A DNA stretch of 64,000 bases. Origin: Clostridia bacterium (GTDB taxonomy: Bacteria; Bacillota; Clostridia; Oscillospirales; Acutalibacteraceae). The stretch lies in assembly GCA_017407995.1 (NCBI GenBank), contig JAFQVM010000030.1, forward strand, positions 124,001 through 188,000. The letters run 5' to 3'. Below, piece by piece: positions 34,652 to 44,090 of the stretch (positions within the stretch are counted from its first letter, which is position 1; every line of letters begins with the position of its first letter). The position numbers were made by a program, and so were the translations under genes. The notes beneath the pieces are model-generated. The model was not told the origin of the DNA and did no database searches. It worked only from the letters and a program-made list of their open reading frames with translations.

Positions 34652-34966
34652 ATGAGCAATCTTCCCATTACACAAAAGGAATATGACCAATCTGTCCTTG
34701 TGGCAGACTTTATCGCCAAGACAAGGAGCATTGCACAATCAAACGAAGATATATCCGATATTTGTTTTATGCCTAAAGTCAAAGGGTACGAGATTACATT
34801 TAATAACGGTACAACTGCAATAAATATCTCACTCAACTTTAAAAGCAAAATCTTAAAAGGCATAAAAATCAAAAAGCTTGTCAACGGTGCCACAAAGGGT
34901 TCATTTTATTCAAAAAGCCAAGAAGATAACACTTGCATAATAAATAAGATTTTTGACAAGCATTAA
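34652..34966 (+). CDS. Small protein of unknown function
   Basis: 104 residues, mixed alpha/beta, Lys-rich near the end (KSKILKGIKIKKLVNG), with no membrane segment or known motif. AAGGAACATAGCCAT precedes the ATG. It is 15 nt after the BNR gene and is the last gene of that operon before a perfect terminator. Confidence 0.65.
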   Translation: MSNLPITQKEYDQSVLVADFIAKTRSIAQSNEDISDICFMPKVKGYEITFNNGTTAINISLNFKSKILKGIKIKKLVNGATKGSFYSKSQEDNTCIINKIFDKH

Positions 34967-34983
34967 TATTATGACAAACAAAA

Positions 34984-35020
34984 AAAGAGAGAAGTTCATA
35001 TGAACTTCTCTCTTTTTATA
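34984..35020. terminator. Bidirectional terminator
   Basis: A perfect inverted repeat AAAAGAGAGAAGTTCA/TGAACTTCTCTCTTTT with T runs on both sides, serving the BNR operon and the convergent membrane-protein gene. Confidence 0.9.
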
Positions 35021-35027
35021 ATGCGTT

Positions 35028-35864
35028 TTATTCTTCAGCCTCAGAGGACGTCTCCTCCTGAGTTTCATCCGTTGAAGATGAAGTATCCTCTCCGGTAGTA
35101 TCAACCGGTATTGTCGTTTTCTCTGCTGTTGTTTCGACAGGCTTTTGCGTTGTCATAACTGCGGTCTCCGGCGCCTCGGTATTTTGTATAGCACTTATAA
35201 AATAGCTTTTATCATCATTAAGACGCAGAGTTATCTTCATATACTTATTGGGTGCAGGCTCTATATAGTTGCCTCTCTCATCCTGGTCCCAACCGTCACC
35301 GCTTATATATCCGACAGTCAGTATGATAGAGTCGCCCTTCTTATCCTGCGAAATTACACGGGGAATAAATGTCGGCATAACGCCCGTAAGAGGTACGATA
35401 TAAGTCTTATTGGCTTCGTCGTATGTGAAAGTATAGGTTCCGCCCTCAACCGTTGTGTGAACAGGCTTTACATCCTCACCGAAAAGCTTTCTAAACTGCT
35501 TTTCAACATCCTTCTGCGGAACGATAAGACCCGATGTGTCACCCTCTGCATACTCATATTTATCTGGGTCAATATCACTCTTCATCAGCGCCCATATCGT
35601 TGCATCAAGAAGCTGAGTCATTTCAGCCTTACTCACATCGTCAAACGGGTCGGGGTCATTCATGACCACAGGTGCTAAAAATTGCTCATATTCGGTGAAT
35701 TTCTCGCTGTTGTCCGTAATATCAGCAATTCCTCTGGTGGCAAGCACAATAACTGAACCAACACCTATAAGCGCAAAAATCACTATAACAATGCCAACCG
35801 GAAATGCCCACTTTTTCTTATCAGAAGAAACATCCTTGCGTTTTTCACCTTTTTTAATCGGCAT
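35028..35864 (-). CDS. Membrane-anchored extracytoplasmic protein of unknown function
   Basis: I chose the ATG at 35862-35864, 7 nt after AGGAGG; an upstream ATG lies before that site. The 278-residue protein has a basic cytoplasmic start (MPIKKGEKRKDV), one transmembrane helix (about 24-46), then an outside domain of about 190 residues and a 40-residue Thr/Ser/Glu tail (TTAEKTTIPVDTTGEDTSSS...) that looks like a wall-spanning or disordered linker. No family was recognised. It starts 21 nt after proA and is probably cotranscribed. Confidence 0.75.
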   Translation of the reverse strand: MPIKKGEKRKDVSSDKKKWAFPVGIVIVIFALIGVGSVIVLATRGIADITDNSEKFTEYEQFLAPVVMNDPDPFDDVSKAEMTQLLDATIWALMKSDIDPDKYEYAEGDTSGLIVPQKDVEKQFRKLFGEDVKPVHTTVEGGTYTFTYDEANKTYIVPLTGVMPTFIPRVISQDKKGDSIILTVGYISGDGWDQDERGNYIEPAPNKYMKITLRLNDDKSYFISAIQNTEAPETAVMTTQKPVETTAEKTTIPVDTTGEDTSSSTDETQEETSSEAEE

Positions 35865-35885
35865 AACCTTGCCTCCTAACATTTA

Positions 35886-37133
35886 TTATCGTATCTGACC
35901 TGAGCCGTAGATTATATACTTCTCTGAAGTCAGATTTTTAAGTCCCAACGGGCCTCTTGCGTGAAGCTTTTGAGTAGATATTCCTATCTCTGCACCGAAG
36001 CCAAACTCGCCACCGTCCGTAAAACGGGTTGACGCATTGACGTAAACGGCAGCTGAATCCACCTCGTTCAAAAACTTCTGTGCACAGGCATAATCCTCAG
36101 TAACTATACACTCACTGTGTCCCGTACTGTATTTTGAAATGTGGTCGATTGCCTCGTCTATGTCTGAGACAACCTTTACACTTATCTTATAGTCGAGATA
36201 TTCACAACCCCAATCATCGTCTGTAGCAGGCGTTGCAAAATCCAAAACTGCACAGGTTATTTCATCGCCTATAATCTCAACATTCTTCTCGCTCAGCTTC
36301 CCTGCAACTGCCACTAAGGCTTTCTCTGCAATATCTTTATGAACAATCAAGCTCTCGCATGCGTTGCACACCGACGGACGTGAGGTTTTAGCGTTGAAAA
36401 CAATCTCTGCCGCCATATCAACATCTGCATATTTATCAATATAAACATGACAGTTCCCCGAACCTGTCTCTATAACGGGAACTGTTGAGTTTTCAACAAC
36501 GCTTCTTATAAGGCCTGCGCCGCCTCTGGGTATAAGAACATCGACATAACCGTTAAGACGCATCAGCTCATTTGCAGAGTCTCTCGACGTGTCCTCAATA
36601 AGATTTATACAGTCCGCAGGCAGACCGGCACTTTCAACTGCACCACGCATAATCTCAGCTATCGCCTTGTTGGAGTTTATAGCCTCCTTGCCGCCACGCA
36701 GGATAACTGCATTTCCTGATTTGAGACAGAGTGCCGCCGCATCAGATGTAACATTGGGTCGTGCCTCATATATTATTGCCACAACTCCGAGCGGTACGCT
36801 GACTTTTTGTATTTTCATCCCGTTAGGACGTGTTGTTCCCGACAAAACTGCTCCAAGCGGGTCAGGCATAGCGGCTACTGCCTCTACTCCCGCAGCCATA
36901 CCCTCTATTCTCTCTGCGCTGAGCTTGAGTCTGTCTACCATCGACTCGCTCATGCCGTTGAGTTTTGCCGCCTCTATATCAGAAATATTTGCAGCCAGTA
37001 TATACTCTGCTTTCTCCCTGAGTGCTGCAGCTATCGCATTAAGCGCCTGCGTGCGCACAGCACCGCTGCTCTTTGCAAGCAAACGCTGTGCACTTTTTGC
37101 ACCTTGCGCTATCCCTAAAACTGTTTTTGCCAT
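35886..37133 (-). CDS. proA: Glutamate-5-semialdehyde dehydrogenase (gamma-glutamyl phosphate reductase)
   Basis: A 415-residue aldehyde-dehydrogenase-fold enzyme, second step of proline synthesis. Visible: VPLGVVAIIYEARPNVT (about 113-129), the glycine-rich LIPRGGAGLIRSV, the catalytic Cys in SVCNACESL (about 255) and the C-terminal FGFGAEIGISTQKLHARGPLGL, a ProA hallmark. It follows proB by 42 nt. Confidence 0.97.
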   Translation of the reverse strand: MAKTVLGIAQGAKSAQRLLAKSSGAVRTQALNAIAAALREKAEYILAANISDIEAAKLNGMSESMVDRLKLSAERIEGMAAGVEAVAAMPDPLGAVLSGTTRPNGMKIQKVSVPLGVVAIIYEARPNVTSDAAALCLKSGNAVILRGGKEAINSNKAIAEIMRGAVESAGLPADCINLIEDTSRDSANELMRLNGYVDVLIPRGGAGLIRSVVENSTVPVIETGSGNCHVYIDKYADVDMAAEIVFNAKTSRPSVCNACESLIVHKDIAEKALVAVAGKLSEKNVEIIGDEITCAVLDFATPATDDDWGCEYLDYKISVKVVSDIDEAIDHISKYSTGHSECIVTEDYACAQKFLNEVDSAAVYVNASTRFTDGGEFGFGAEIGISTQKLHARGPLGLKNLTSEKYIIYGSGQIR

Positions 37134-37175
37134 AAAAAGTCCCTTTCGTGTAAGAACAAAATCAAAATAATACTA

Positions 37176-37961
37176 TTAACGGGGTAAGAAGTGAGTTCCG
37201 ACCTGTCTGCCATCAAAAAGACGGTAGAGGTCCTCGGGCTCTGAGCCGTTCATAACAACGGTATCAATACCGACATCGGTAGCTATCTGAGCAGCATGCA
37301 ACTTTGTAACCATGCCGCCTGTACCTCTGGCACTGCCCTTTGTATCTGCAAGCGCAAGTATATCATCGGTTATCTCATTGACAACGGGAATAAGTGTTGC
37401 ATTTTCGTCCTCACGTGGATTTCCGCTGTAAAGACCGTCTGTATCGGTAAGAATGACAAGACAGTCAGCACCTATGAGCTTTGCAACTATCGCAGAAAGC
37501 GTATCATTATCGCCGAAAACTATCTCCTCAACAGCGACGCTGTCATTCTCATTTATTATCGGAATCGCACCAAACTCAAAGAGCTTTTCAAAGGAGTTCA
37601 CAAGATTAATCTTGCGTTCTTCATTTTCAATATCGCTCCTGGTTATAAGAAGCTGACCTATTACGTTGCCGTACTCGGAAAACAGCTTGTCATACATAAA
37701 CATCAGCTCGCACTGACCGACGGTTGCCGCCGCCTGACGGCTCGGAGTATCGTGCGGTTTTTCCTTTAGTCCGAGTTTGCCGACACCGACACCTATTGCA
37801 CCGGATGTAACAAGTGCTACCTCCAGACCTGAATTTCTCAGGTCTGCCAGTACACGCACAAGCTTATCCATGCGGCGAAGATTTGTTTTTCCTGTTTCAT
37901 ATGTAAGCGTAGAGGTTCCGACTTTGACAACTATGCGCTTTGCGTTCTTAAGACCCCTCAT
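37176..37961 (-). CDS. proB: Glutamate 5-kinase (short form without PUA domain)
   Basis: A 261-residue amino acid kinase. The N-terminal VVKVGTSTLT, GAIGVGVGKLGL and the acceptor region INENDSVAVEE, plus GTGGMVTKLHAAQIA, are all typical. The usual C-terminal PUA domain is absent, which is common in some Firmicutes and changes proline feedback inhibition in other species. AAGGTG precedes the start. It begins the proBA operon under its own promoter, which lies in the end of the M16 gene. Confidence 0.95.
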   Translation of the reverse strand: MRGLKNAKRIVVKVGTSTLTYETGKTNLRRMDKLVRVLADLRNSGLEVALVTSGAIGVGVGKLGLKEKPHDTPSRQAAATVGQCELMFMYDKLFSEYGNVIGQLLITRSDIENEERKINLVNSFEKLFEFGAIPIINENDSVAVEEIVFGDNDTLSAIVAKLIGADCLVILTDTDGLYSGNPREDENATLIPVVNEITDDILALADTKGSARGTGGMVTKLHAAQIATDVGIDTVVMNGSEPEDLYRLFDGRQVGTHFLPR

Positions 37962-37996
37962 AATTGAAATACACCTTCATCCAAAATATATAGATT

Positions 37997-38025
37997 ATTA
38001 TATCATCAAAGTTCCCCGCTGGCAA
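37997..38025 (-). promoter_or_regulatory. Sigma-A promoter for proBA
   Basis: Minus strand: -35 TTGCCA (38020-38025), 17-nt spacer, -10 TATAAT (37997-38002). The -35 lies inside the last codons of the M16 gene. No T-box was found. Confidence 0.7.
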
Positions 38026-39268
38026 CCTTATTATAGAACTTAAGACCTGCTGTCCTGCCGACTGCACATATGCAGGCCTTTGAGAAATCAGCAAGTTCCT
38101 TCGCTGCAGCAGCCACCTCTTCAATAGTTATGGCTCTTATTTTTTGCTCAAGCTCTTCTACGCTCATTGCGCCGCCGAGCAGAAGCTCACTCATACCGTA
38201 TCTTCCCGCACGTGCGGAATTAGATTCAAGCGACATGATAAGACCCGAAAGATAGTGATTGCGAGCCAAATCAAGTTCCTCCTGAGTTACGGTTGACGCA
38301 AACTCTTTCAAAATCTTTACAACACTCTCAACCGCCTTTTTCTCAGAGCCGTGAGAGACACCCAGGCTTATAATAAAAACACCTGTACACAGATACGAAG
38401 TTATGTATGCATCTACGGAGTATACAAGACCTTGTTCCTCACGCAGACTTCGAAACAGCCTTGATGATGCTGAACCGCCAAGCATCGAAGACAACAGTTG
38501 AAACACAAATCTACGCTCGTCCGTAAGGCTGCTGCTCTTAAAGCCGATTGCTACCTGATTTTGCTCTGTGCGTTTTTTCAGCGTATATACCTTCGGAGAA
38601 AACTCCGCACACGGTACAGTAATACTCTCGTCAGACGGCTTCAAATTTGCAAAATACTTCTTACACAGCTCAAGCATTTCATCACGGTCGAAATCACCTA
38701 CAAAACACGCTGTCATGCGCTGCGGAGAATAAAACTTCGCCATATGGTTACGCAACATATCAGCCGCAAAAGATGAAACCGTATCTCGTGTTCCCAGAAT
38801 ATTTCTTCCCAAAGAACTTTTCTCAAATGCCGTAAGATAGAATGTATCCATACACAAATCCGCAGGATTAGATTCATACATGGCTATCTCCTCAATAACA
38901 ACGCCCTTTTCAGTTTCGATATCGCCCTTATCCAGTTTCGGATTGACTATCATATCCGCAATCAGGTCAAAGGCCTTTGGCGCATCTGCGCTTAAGGTAC
39001 GGGCATAATAGCAGGTAAGCTCCCTATCCGTATAGGCATTAAACTCGCCGCCCATCATATCTGCAGCTCTGGCTATCTCCTCAGATGAGCGTGAGTGCGT
39101 ACCTTTAAAAAGCATGTGCTCAATAAAATGCGATATGCCGCTGTTCTGCTCATCCTCATAGCATGAACCGCTGCCGACCCACACTCCCATTGAACAGCTT
39201 TTAGCACCGCTTACTCTCTCAAATATTATACGGAATCCGTTTTCTAAAAATATCTTCTCGTACTTCAA
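38006..39268 (-). CDS. M16-family zinc protease (YmxG/MlpA-like)
   Basis: A 420-residue pitrilysin/processing-peptidase-like metalloprotease. The inverted zinc motif HFIEH is at residues 47-51 in the N-terminal domain, followed about 75 residues later by a Glu-containing helix. The second inactive half-domain has AIGFKSSSLTD... and SSRLFRSLREEQGLVYSVDAY. Start TTG 39266-39268 with AAGG upstream. In Bacillus, MlpA is near the proteome and sporulation genes dacB/spoVFA; that context is not present here. Substrate unknown. Confidence 0.92.
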   Translation of the reverse strand: MKYEKIFLENGFRIIFERVSGAKSCSMGVWVGSGSCYEDEQNSGISHFIEHMLFKGTHSRSSEEIARAADMMGGEFNAYTDRELTCYYARTLSADAPKAFDLIADMIVNPKLDKGDIETEKGVVIEEIAMYESNPADLCMDTFYLTAFEKSSLGRNILGTRDTVSSFAADMLRNHMAKFYSPQRMTACFVGDFDRDEMLELCKKYFANLKPSDESITVPCAEFSPKVYTLKKRTEQNQVAIGFKSSSLTDERRFVFQLLSSMLGGSASSRLFRSLREEQGLVYSVDAYITSYLCTGVFIISLGVSHGSEKKAVESVVKILKEFASTVTQEELDLARNHYLSGLIMSLESNSARAGRYGMSELLLGGAMSVEELEQKIRAITIEEVAAAAKELADFSKACICAVGRTAGLKFYNKVASGEL

Positions 39269-39318
39269 CTGTAACCTTATGCTCCTTTATAGGACTTTTT
39301 GTGTCATTTCTGCATACA

Positions 39319-39347
39319 ATAATATTATTATTCGAGCAGAAAGTCAA
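39319..39347 (-). promoter_or_regulatory. Sigma-A promoter for the M16 protease gene
   Basis: Minus strand: -35 TTGACT (39342-39347), 17-nt spacer, -10 TATTAT (39319-39324). Confidence 0.7.
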
Positions 39348-39348
39348 T

Positions 39349-39377
39349 AAAACCACCGATTTCATCGGTGGTTTTGC
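39349..39377 (-). terminator. Intrinsic terminator after the metallophosphoesterase gene
   Basis: A 12-bp perfect stem AAAACCACCGAT/ATCGGTGGTTTT with a 3-nt loop. The T run on the minus strand is provided by the stem base. Confidence 0.75.
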
Positions 39378-39379
39378 TT

Positions 39380-40543
39380 TTACAGATAAATCCTGTTATA
39401 TCTCGGTTTAATATCAAAGCTTCCGTCGCTGTGCAAGGTGGTAACAGTAACTCCCTGTACCCACTCGCTTTCAGGTTTATTAAAGTTTGTTCCCAAATGA
39501 TACAGATTATATCCCTGCGGCAAGCTGTAACACAGGTGCACACCCTTATATATTGCAACCCAATCATTTATGTGGTCGTGTCCCGCAAAAACAGCTTTAG
39601 TACTGCCCTTTTCAAGAATGGCATCAAACATTCCGCTGTTAAACTGTGAGCTTCCCACACTCTCATACTGCTCACCGTATATTACCTCGTAATCTCCCGC
39701 AGGCTCATATTTTCCGTCGGGAGTGGGGGTATCCTTAAATATGTTCTCATACTCCTTAAGCGGTATGTGCATATACATCATGGAGTTGAAGTCACCGTAC
39801 TTTTCACGCAGACGGTCGACCTCATTTTTATAAAACTCAATCTGCTCTTTTTTGAGGAAATCGTAACCTGTCATATCATCAGGAATTCCGTATTCGGCAC
39901 GATATTCATCGATTATATCTCTGCCCGAATCAAAGAGAAACAGAGTCTGTCTGAGTTTGCCGTCGGCGCCGAGAATGTTTACTGTATGGTTACCGTAACC
40001 GAAAAGGTCCTTTGGGCCGTGCTTGCACAGACAGTGCTCATAGTCAGCAAAGCTCTTCATAAGCAGATATTTATAAAAACCTTTTTCCTCACGAACCTCG
40101 TGGTTGCCGAAAATCGCTGTCCAATAAATACCGATTTTCTCCATCATCTGCGCAAACTGTATGGCATCTATCTGCTGAAACTTTGAGAGAATAACATCAC
40201 CCGTAAGCACAACAAGGTCGGGTTTTACCTCTTTTATGTGATTGACAAACATCTCAGTTGTCTTTTTGTTGTATTCGTGGTTTGTATCGTAATGAAAATC
40301 AGTACTTGAAACAATAACAAAATTCTCATCACTCATGCTGCCGTCAGCATTGAATTTTGCTATGGTGGTCCAATAGTCACCTTCGTCGACCTTTCTTACC
40401 GTTGTGCCGACTTTCTCAACGCCTGACCGCTCACTGAAAAGTGATTTAGGTATGTGTCCGCCGCTGAGCTTAAATATAATACGTGCAACAAAGAGATGGA
40501 TTCGCACCATACTCTGTCTGAAAAAAGCCCAAATCTTATACAT
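39380..40543 (-). CDS. Calcineurin-like metallophosphoesterase
   Basis: The start is ATG 40541-40543, 7 nt after GGGGA; an ATG seven codons upstream precedes that site. The 387-residue protein has the metallophosphoesterase motif set: STDFHY (about 96-101), VVLTGDV, FGNHEV and AGHDHIND. The order Asp-x-His, GD, GNHE, GHxH matches two-metal phosphoesterases. The N-terminal 40 residues are basic and somewhat hydrophobic (IWAFFRQSMVRIHLFVARIIF) and may attach it to the membrane. Substrate unknown. Confidence 0.85.
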   Translation of the reverse strand: MYKIWAFFRQSMVRIHLFVARIIFKLSGGHIPKSLFSERSGVEKVGTTVRKVDEGDYWTTIAKFNADGSMSDENFVIVSSTDFHYDTNHEYNKKTTEMFVNHIKEVKPDLVVLTGDVILSKFQQIDAIQFAQMMEKIGIYWTAIFGNHEVREEKGFYKYLLMKSFADYEHCLCKHGPKDLFGYGNHTVNILGADGKLRQTLFLFDSGRDIIDEYRAEYGIPDDMTGYDFLKKEQIEFYKNEVDRLREKYGDFNSMMYMHIPLKEYENIFKDTPTPDGKYEPAGDYEVIYGEQYESVGSSQFNSGMFDAILEKGSTKAVFAGHDHINDWVAIYKGVHLCYSLPQGYNLYHLGTNFNKPESEWVQGVTVTTLHSDGSFDIKPRYNRIYL

Positions 40544-40579
40544 AAAAACATCCCCATTCATGTGGCTTATCAGTATCTA

Positions 40580-40608
40580 ATTATATTGTCTAATCCAAAT
40601 AAAGTCAA
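40580..40608 (-). promoter_or_regulatory. Sigma-A promoter for the metallophosphoesterase gene
   Basis: Minus strand: -35 TTGACT (40603-40608), 17-nt spacer, -10 TATAAT (40580-40585). Confidence 0.75.
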
Positions 40609-40652
40609 TTAAAACTATTATTCTTTTAGCAGTATGCGTTTTAAAAATTATG

Positions 40653-40681
40653 TTGTTTTTTGTTTGGAAAATATTTATAAT
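40653..40681 (+). promoter_or_regulatory. Sigma-A promoter for the polytopic membrane protein
   Basis: -35 TTGTTT (40653-40658), 17-nt spacer, -10 TATAAT (40676-40681). The start codon follows 18 nt after the -10, with GAGGTG as ribosome site, so the leader is very short. Confidence 0.6.
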
Positions 40682-40698
40682 GAAATCGAGGTGATAAA

Positions 40699-42066
40699 AT
40701 GTCAACGACAAAAAAATCAACCGCAATTGAAAACATAATTACTGTTTTAGCGGGTGCACTCCTATTGGGATTTCTCTGGCGTGTCAGAGGAACAACCGGC
40801 TGGGGGTCCTCCTGGGGTCTTTTAAACGCAGGCTTCATTTTCACAATGTTTATCATTTTAGTTAAAGGGTCTCGCCAAAAGTGGAACATCGGATGGCTTG
40901 CTCTGACAGCACTGTCCTTTATGATGACTGTTCCGAGTTGGGGCACCCTGCTAAACCAGATAACAGGAGTTCTTTACAAAGCAGAGTTTTGGAGCGTCGG
41001 TGACAGTAACGTATATGTGTCTGTCGCATCAGCCGTATTCCTTATGCTCTGTCTTGGTTTCGGACTTGCGACCCTGTTTGGTATTATGCTCGGCAGAGGT
41101 TTCAGCTCAAAGCAATGGAAACTTAAAGATTTTATCATAGTGGTCGCCGCCTTTTACATCGCAGATTTGATTTCAAAGGCTACCATATCGCACTTGATTC
41201 TCAACCTTATTCAGCCTCAGGCCGTTGAGATTTTCGAAGAGGGCCTTGCCGCTGCAGGACTCGACACAAACGTATATAAAATATACTTGGAACACTTCAA
41301 TGACCTTCCATGGGCAAAGAAGTTCGATGGCGGCAGAAACTATTTCTCTTCAATACAGGCAATCTCCTCGGTTATAAGGTCCGCTGCAGCTCTGCTTGCC
41401 GTAAGGTTTATTGTCAAAGATAAAACGAGTGCAAAAACAGGCTTCGTAGTTTCGGCAGCATTCTCTTTTTCCATCACTATATCCGACCTCTTCTTCTACT
41501 TCGGAAACGGCGGATATCATATGCAAAGGGAGTCCTATTTTACAGACTTTATATATCCCTGGTCATGCTGGGAGTACTTTACGGGCTTTATCGCAGGTGC
41601 AATTATCACGGCGTTCATGTTAAAGCTCAAAGATGAAGAAGATTTACCTGAGCTTGCTTTCCAAAAAGTTCCGACAAAAATAAAAACCGTCTTAACTTTC
41701 ATTTTGGGATACGCCTTTATGGTCGGTGTAAGTATTGTAAGACCCGTTCTTGAGAGATTTAAAGATACAGATTACCAGATTATTTTTACCGTTGCAGCCG
41801 TTATTGTCGCTGTTGCAGTAGTTGCTATACTGTGTATTAAATGGGGCGAAAACGCACAGAAAATAAGCATAACAAAATTCGCAGCAGTTATGCTGCCAAC
41901 ATTTATCGCATATGTATTTGCGTCCTATATGTTCATAGCTTCACCTGACCGCCAGGAATTCAGAGATATCAACAACCTACATACAATTTTGTGTATTGTT
42001 TCAGTAGCAGCCACCTTGGTATGGGCTGTTGTTAACGGAAGAAAGAAACTGAAATCTGACAAATAA
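40699..42066 (+). CDS. Polytopic membrane protein of unknown function
   Basis: A 455-residue protein with about ten hydrophobic segments spread over its length. A distinctive N-terminal stretch WRVRGTTGWGSSWGLLNAG (about 26-44) lies right after the first helix, and a soluble loop lies near residues 175-215 (IFEEGLAAAGLDTNVYK...). It ends in a short basic tail. I do not recognise the family; the Gly/Trp-rich motif would be the best search handle. It is monocistronic, with its own promoter and terminator. Confidence 0.7.
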   Translation: MSTTKKSTAIENIITVLAGALLLGFLWRVRGTTGWGSSWGLLNAGFIFTMFIILVKGSRQKWNIGWLALTALSFMMTVPSWGTLLNQITGVLYKAEFWSVGDSNVYVSVASAVFLMLCLGFGLATLFGIMLGRGFSSKQWKLKDFIIVVAAFYIADLISKATISHLILNLIQPQAVEIFEEGLAAAGLDTNVYKIYLEHFNDLPWAKKFDGGRNYFSSIQAISSVIRSAAALLAVRFIVKDKTSAKTGFVVSAAFSFSITISDLFFYFGNGGYHMQRESYFTDFIYPWSCWEYFTGFIAGAIITAFMLKLKDEEDLPELAFQKVPTKIKTVLTFILGYAFMVGVSIVRPVLERFKDTDYQIIFTVAAVIVAVAVVAILCIKWGENAQKISITKFAAVMLPTFIAYVFASYMFIASPDRQEFRDINNLHTILCIVSVAATLVWAVVNGRKKLKSDK

Positions 42067-42074
42067 CAAAAGTA

Positions 42075-42113
42075 AAAAGCACTGATGCAAAATTTTGCAT
42101 CAGTGCTTTTTTA
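42075..42113. terminator. Bidirectional terminator
   Basis: A perfect inverted repeat AAAAGCACTGATGCAAAA/TTTTGCATCAGTGCTTTT (42075-42110) with T runs on both sides. Confidence 0.92.
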
Positions 42114-44090
42114 TTAATCCAATTCAAACTGTCCTGTATAAAGCTGATAGTACTTGCCCTGCTGAGCTATAAGGTCATCGTGGTTTCCTCGTTCGATTAT
42201 CTCTCCGTGTTCAAGCACCATTATAGCGTTGGAATTTCTTACGGTCGAGAGTCTGTGAGCAATTACAAAAACCGTTCTGCCCGCCATAAGTCTATCCATA
42301 CCGAGCTCTATGAGATGCTCTGTGCGGGTATCGATAGAGCTTGTTGCCTCATCAAGAATCAGTACAGGCGGGTCTGCAACGGCAGCTCGTGCAATTGCAA
42401 GCAGCTGACGCTGTCCCTGGCTTAAGTTACCGCCGTCACCTGTTATGACGGTGTCATAGCCCTGCGGAAGTCTTGTGATAAACGAATGTGCATTGGCAAG
42501 CTTTGCCGCACGCTCTATCTCCTCCTGTGTAGCGTCGAGCTTACCGTAGGCGATATTTTCACGCACTGTACCTGTGAACAAGTGGGTGTCCTGCAAAACC
42601 ATAGCAAGTGAGCGGCGCAGGTCATCCTTCTTTATCTTTTTGATGTTTATTCCGTCGTAGGTTATCTTACCCTCCTGGACATCATAAAAACGGTTTATGA
42701 GGTTGGTAATCGTAGTCTTACCCGCTCCCGTCGACCCGACAAAGGCTATCTTTTCGCCGGGACGTGCGTAGAGCGAAACATTCTTAAGAACTGTCTTTCT
42801 GCCGTCATAGCTGAATGTCACATCGTGGAAACGCACATCGCCCTTGAGCTCGACATATGTCGTTGTGCCGTCATGGTGGTTGTGCTTCCATGCCCAAAGA
42901 CCTGTTTTTTCCTCGCACTCGGTTATATTGCCGTTTTCATCCTTTTTAGCGTTTACGAGCATAACATAACCGTCATCCTCTTCATGAGGAGTGTCGATAA
43001 TCTCAAAGATACGCTCAGCACCTGCAAGTGCCGCAAGAATAACATTAAACTGCTGTGAAATCTGGGTTATGGGCTGAGAAAATTGTCTTGTATACTGTAG
43101 GAAAGACGCAAGCGAACCTATTGTCAGGGGAGCTGCAAGAACAGCCGCATCCCAGCTGAACAAGGCTGAGAAAATATCTCCGATACCAAAAGCGCCTGCA
43201 CCCTTGACCATTATATACGCACCGATAACAGCCGTTGCCGCATAGTTAATATACGAGATGTTACCCATTATAGGCATTATAATACTCGCATATGTGTTAG
43301 CGTTTGTAGCCGCATGACGGAGTTCGGAATTGAGCACGTCAAAATCGCTTTTTACCGCCTTCTCGTGACAGAAAACCTTTACAACTTTCTGTCCCTCGAT
43401 AAGCTCCTCTATATAGCCGTTAACAGCACCAACTGCCTTCTGCTGACGGCGGAAAAAATGTGCGCTTCGGCTTCCTACGAATTTTATGATAAACATCATA
43501 ATAAAAAGCATTGCAATTATCAGAGCCGTAAGCTTCATACTGATAACACACATCATAACAAACGTACTGACAACGGTTATCGTGGAAGATATCGCCTGAA
43601 TAAAGCTCTGGCTTATGCACTCACGAAGTGTATCCGTATCGTTTGTAAAACGGCTCATAAGCTCGCCGTGAGTCTTTGAGTCAAAGAAGCTGATGGGTAA
43701 GTCCTGCATATTGTCAAACAGGTCACGTCTTATTGTGTTGAGGGTGCCCTGCGCAACGCCTATCATTATCCTTGAATATGTGTAGGATGAAATTGCACCG
43801 CAGATATATACAACTGCAATTAAAGCTATCCTTTTTATCAGCGGAAGAAAATCCTGTGCAGTCGGCGTTGTTCCTATAAGAGGAACTATACCGTTGTCTA
43901 TAGTGTCACCTATCATGTAGACACCGAAAACATTGGCGCCCGAGCCGATTATAACCAGGAAGAAAACTAATAACAAGCGGCTTTTAAACTTACCTATATA
44001 TCCGACGAGACGGGAGAATGTCTTTCCCGTGTTCTTCGGTTTCTGGAAGCGGTTGCCCTCCGGACCGCCTTTAGGTTTATTGTTCTTCAT
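42114..44090 (-). CDS. Heterodimeric ABC exporter, catalytic subunit (second system)
   Basis: A 658-residue TM288-like half-transporter. Walker A GSTGAGKTT (about 451), signature LSQGQRQ, Walker B ILDEATSSID with the catalytic Glu. Between the membrane domain and the ATPase is an insert of about 40 residues (NAKKDENGNITECEEKTGLW...HNHHDGTT) not present in the first exporter of this window; the His cluster HNHH in it is notable. The ATG directly follows the stop of its partner gene. Confidence 0.93.
   Translation of the reverse strand: MKNNKPKGGPEGNRFQKPKNTGKTFSRLVGYIGKFKSRLLLVFFLVIIGSGANVFGVYMIGDTIDNGIVPLIGTTPTAQDFLPLIKRIALIAVVYICGAISSYTYSRIMIGVAQGTLNTIRRDLFDNMQDLPISFFDSKTHGELMSRFTNDTDTLRECISQSFIQAISSTITVVSTFVMMCVISMKLTALIIAMLFIMMFIIKFVGSRSAHFFRRQQKAVGAVNGYIEELIEGQKVVKVFCHEKAVKSDFDVLNSELRHAATNANTYASIIMPIMGNISYINYAATAVIGAYIMVKGAGAFGIGDIFSALFSWDAAVLAAPLTIGSLASFLQYTRQFSQPITQISQQFNVILAALAGAERIFEIIDTPHEEDDGYVMLVNAKKDENGNITECEEKTGLWAWKHNHHDGTTTYVELKGDVRFHDVTFSYDGRKTVLKNVSLYARPGEKIAFVGSTGAGKTTITNLINRFYDVQEGKITYDGINIKKIKKDDLRRSLAMVLQDTHLFTGTVRENIAYGKLDATQEEIERAAKLANAHSFITRLPQGYDTVITGDGGNLSQGQRQLLAIARAAVADPPVLILDEATSSIDTRTEHLIELGMDRLMAGRTVFVIAHRLSTVRNSNAIMVLEHGEIIERGNHDDLIAQQGKYYQLYTGQFELD

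Noticed and set aside
37962-38005. T-box leader before proBA
   Set aside because: The leader is too short and has no specifier or T-box sequence; a plain promoter explains it.
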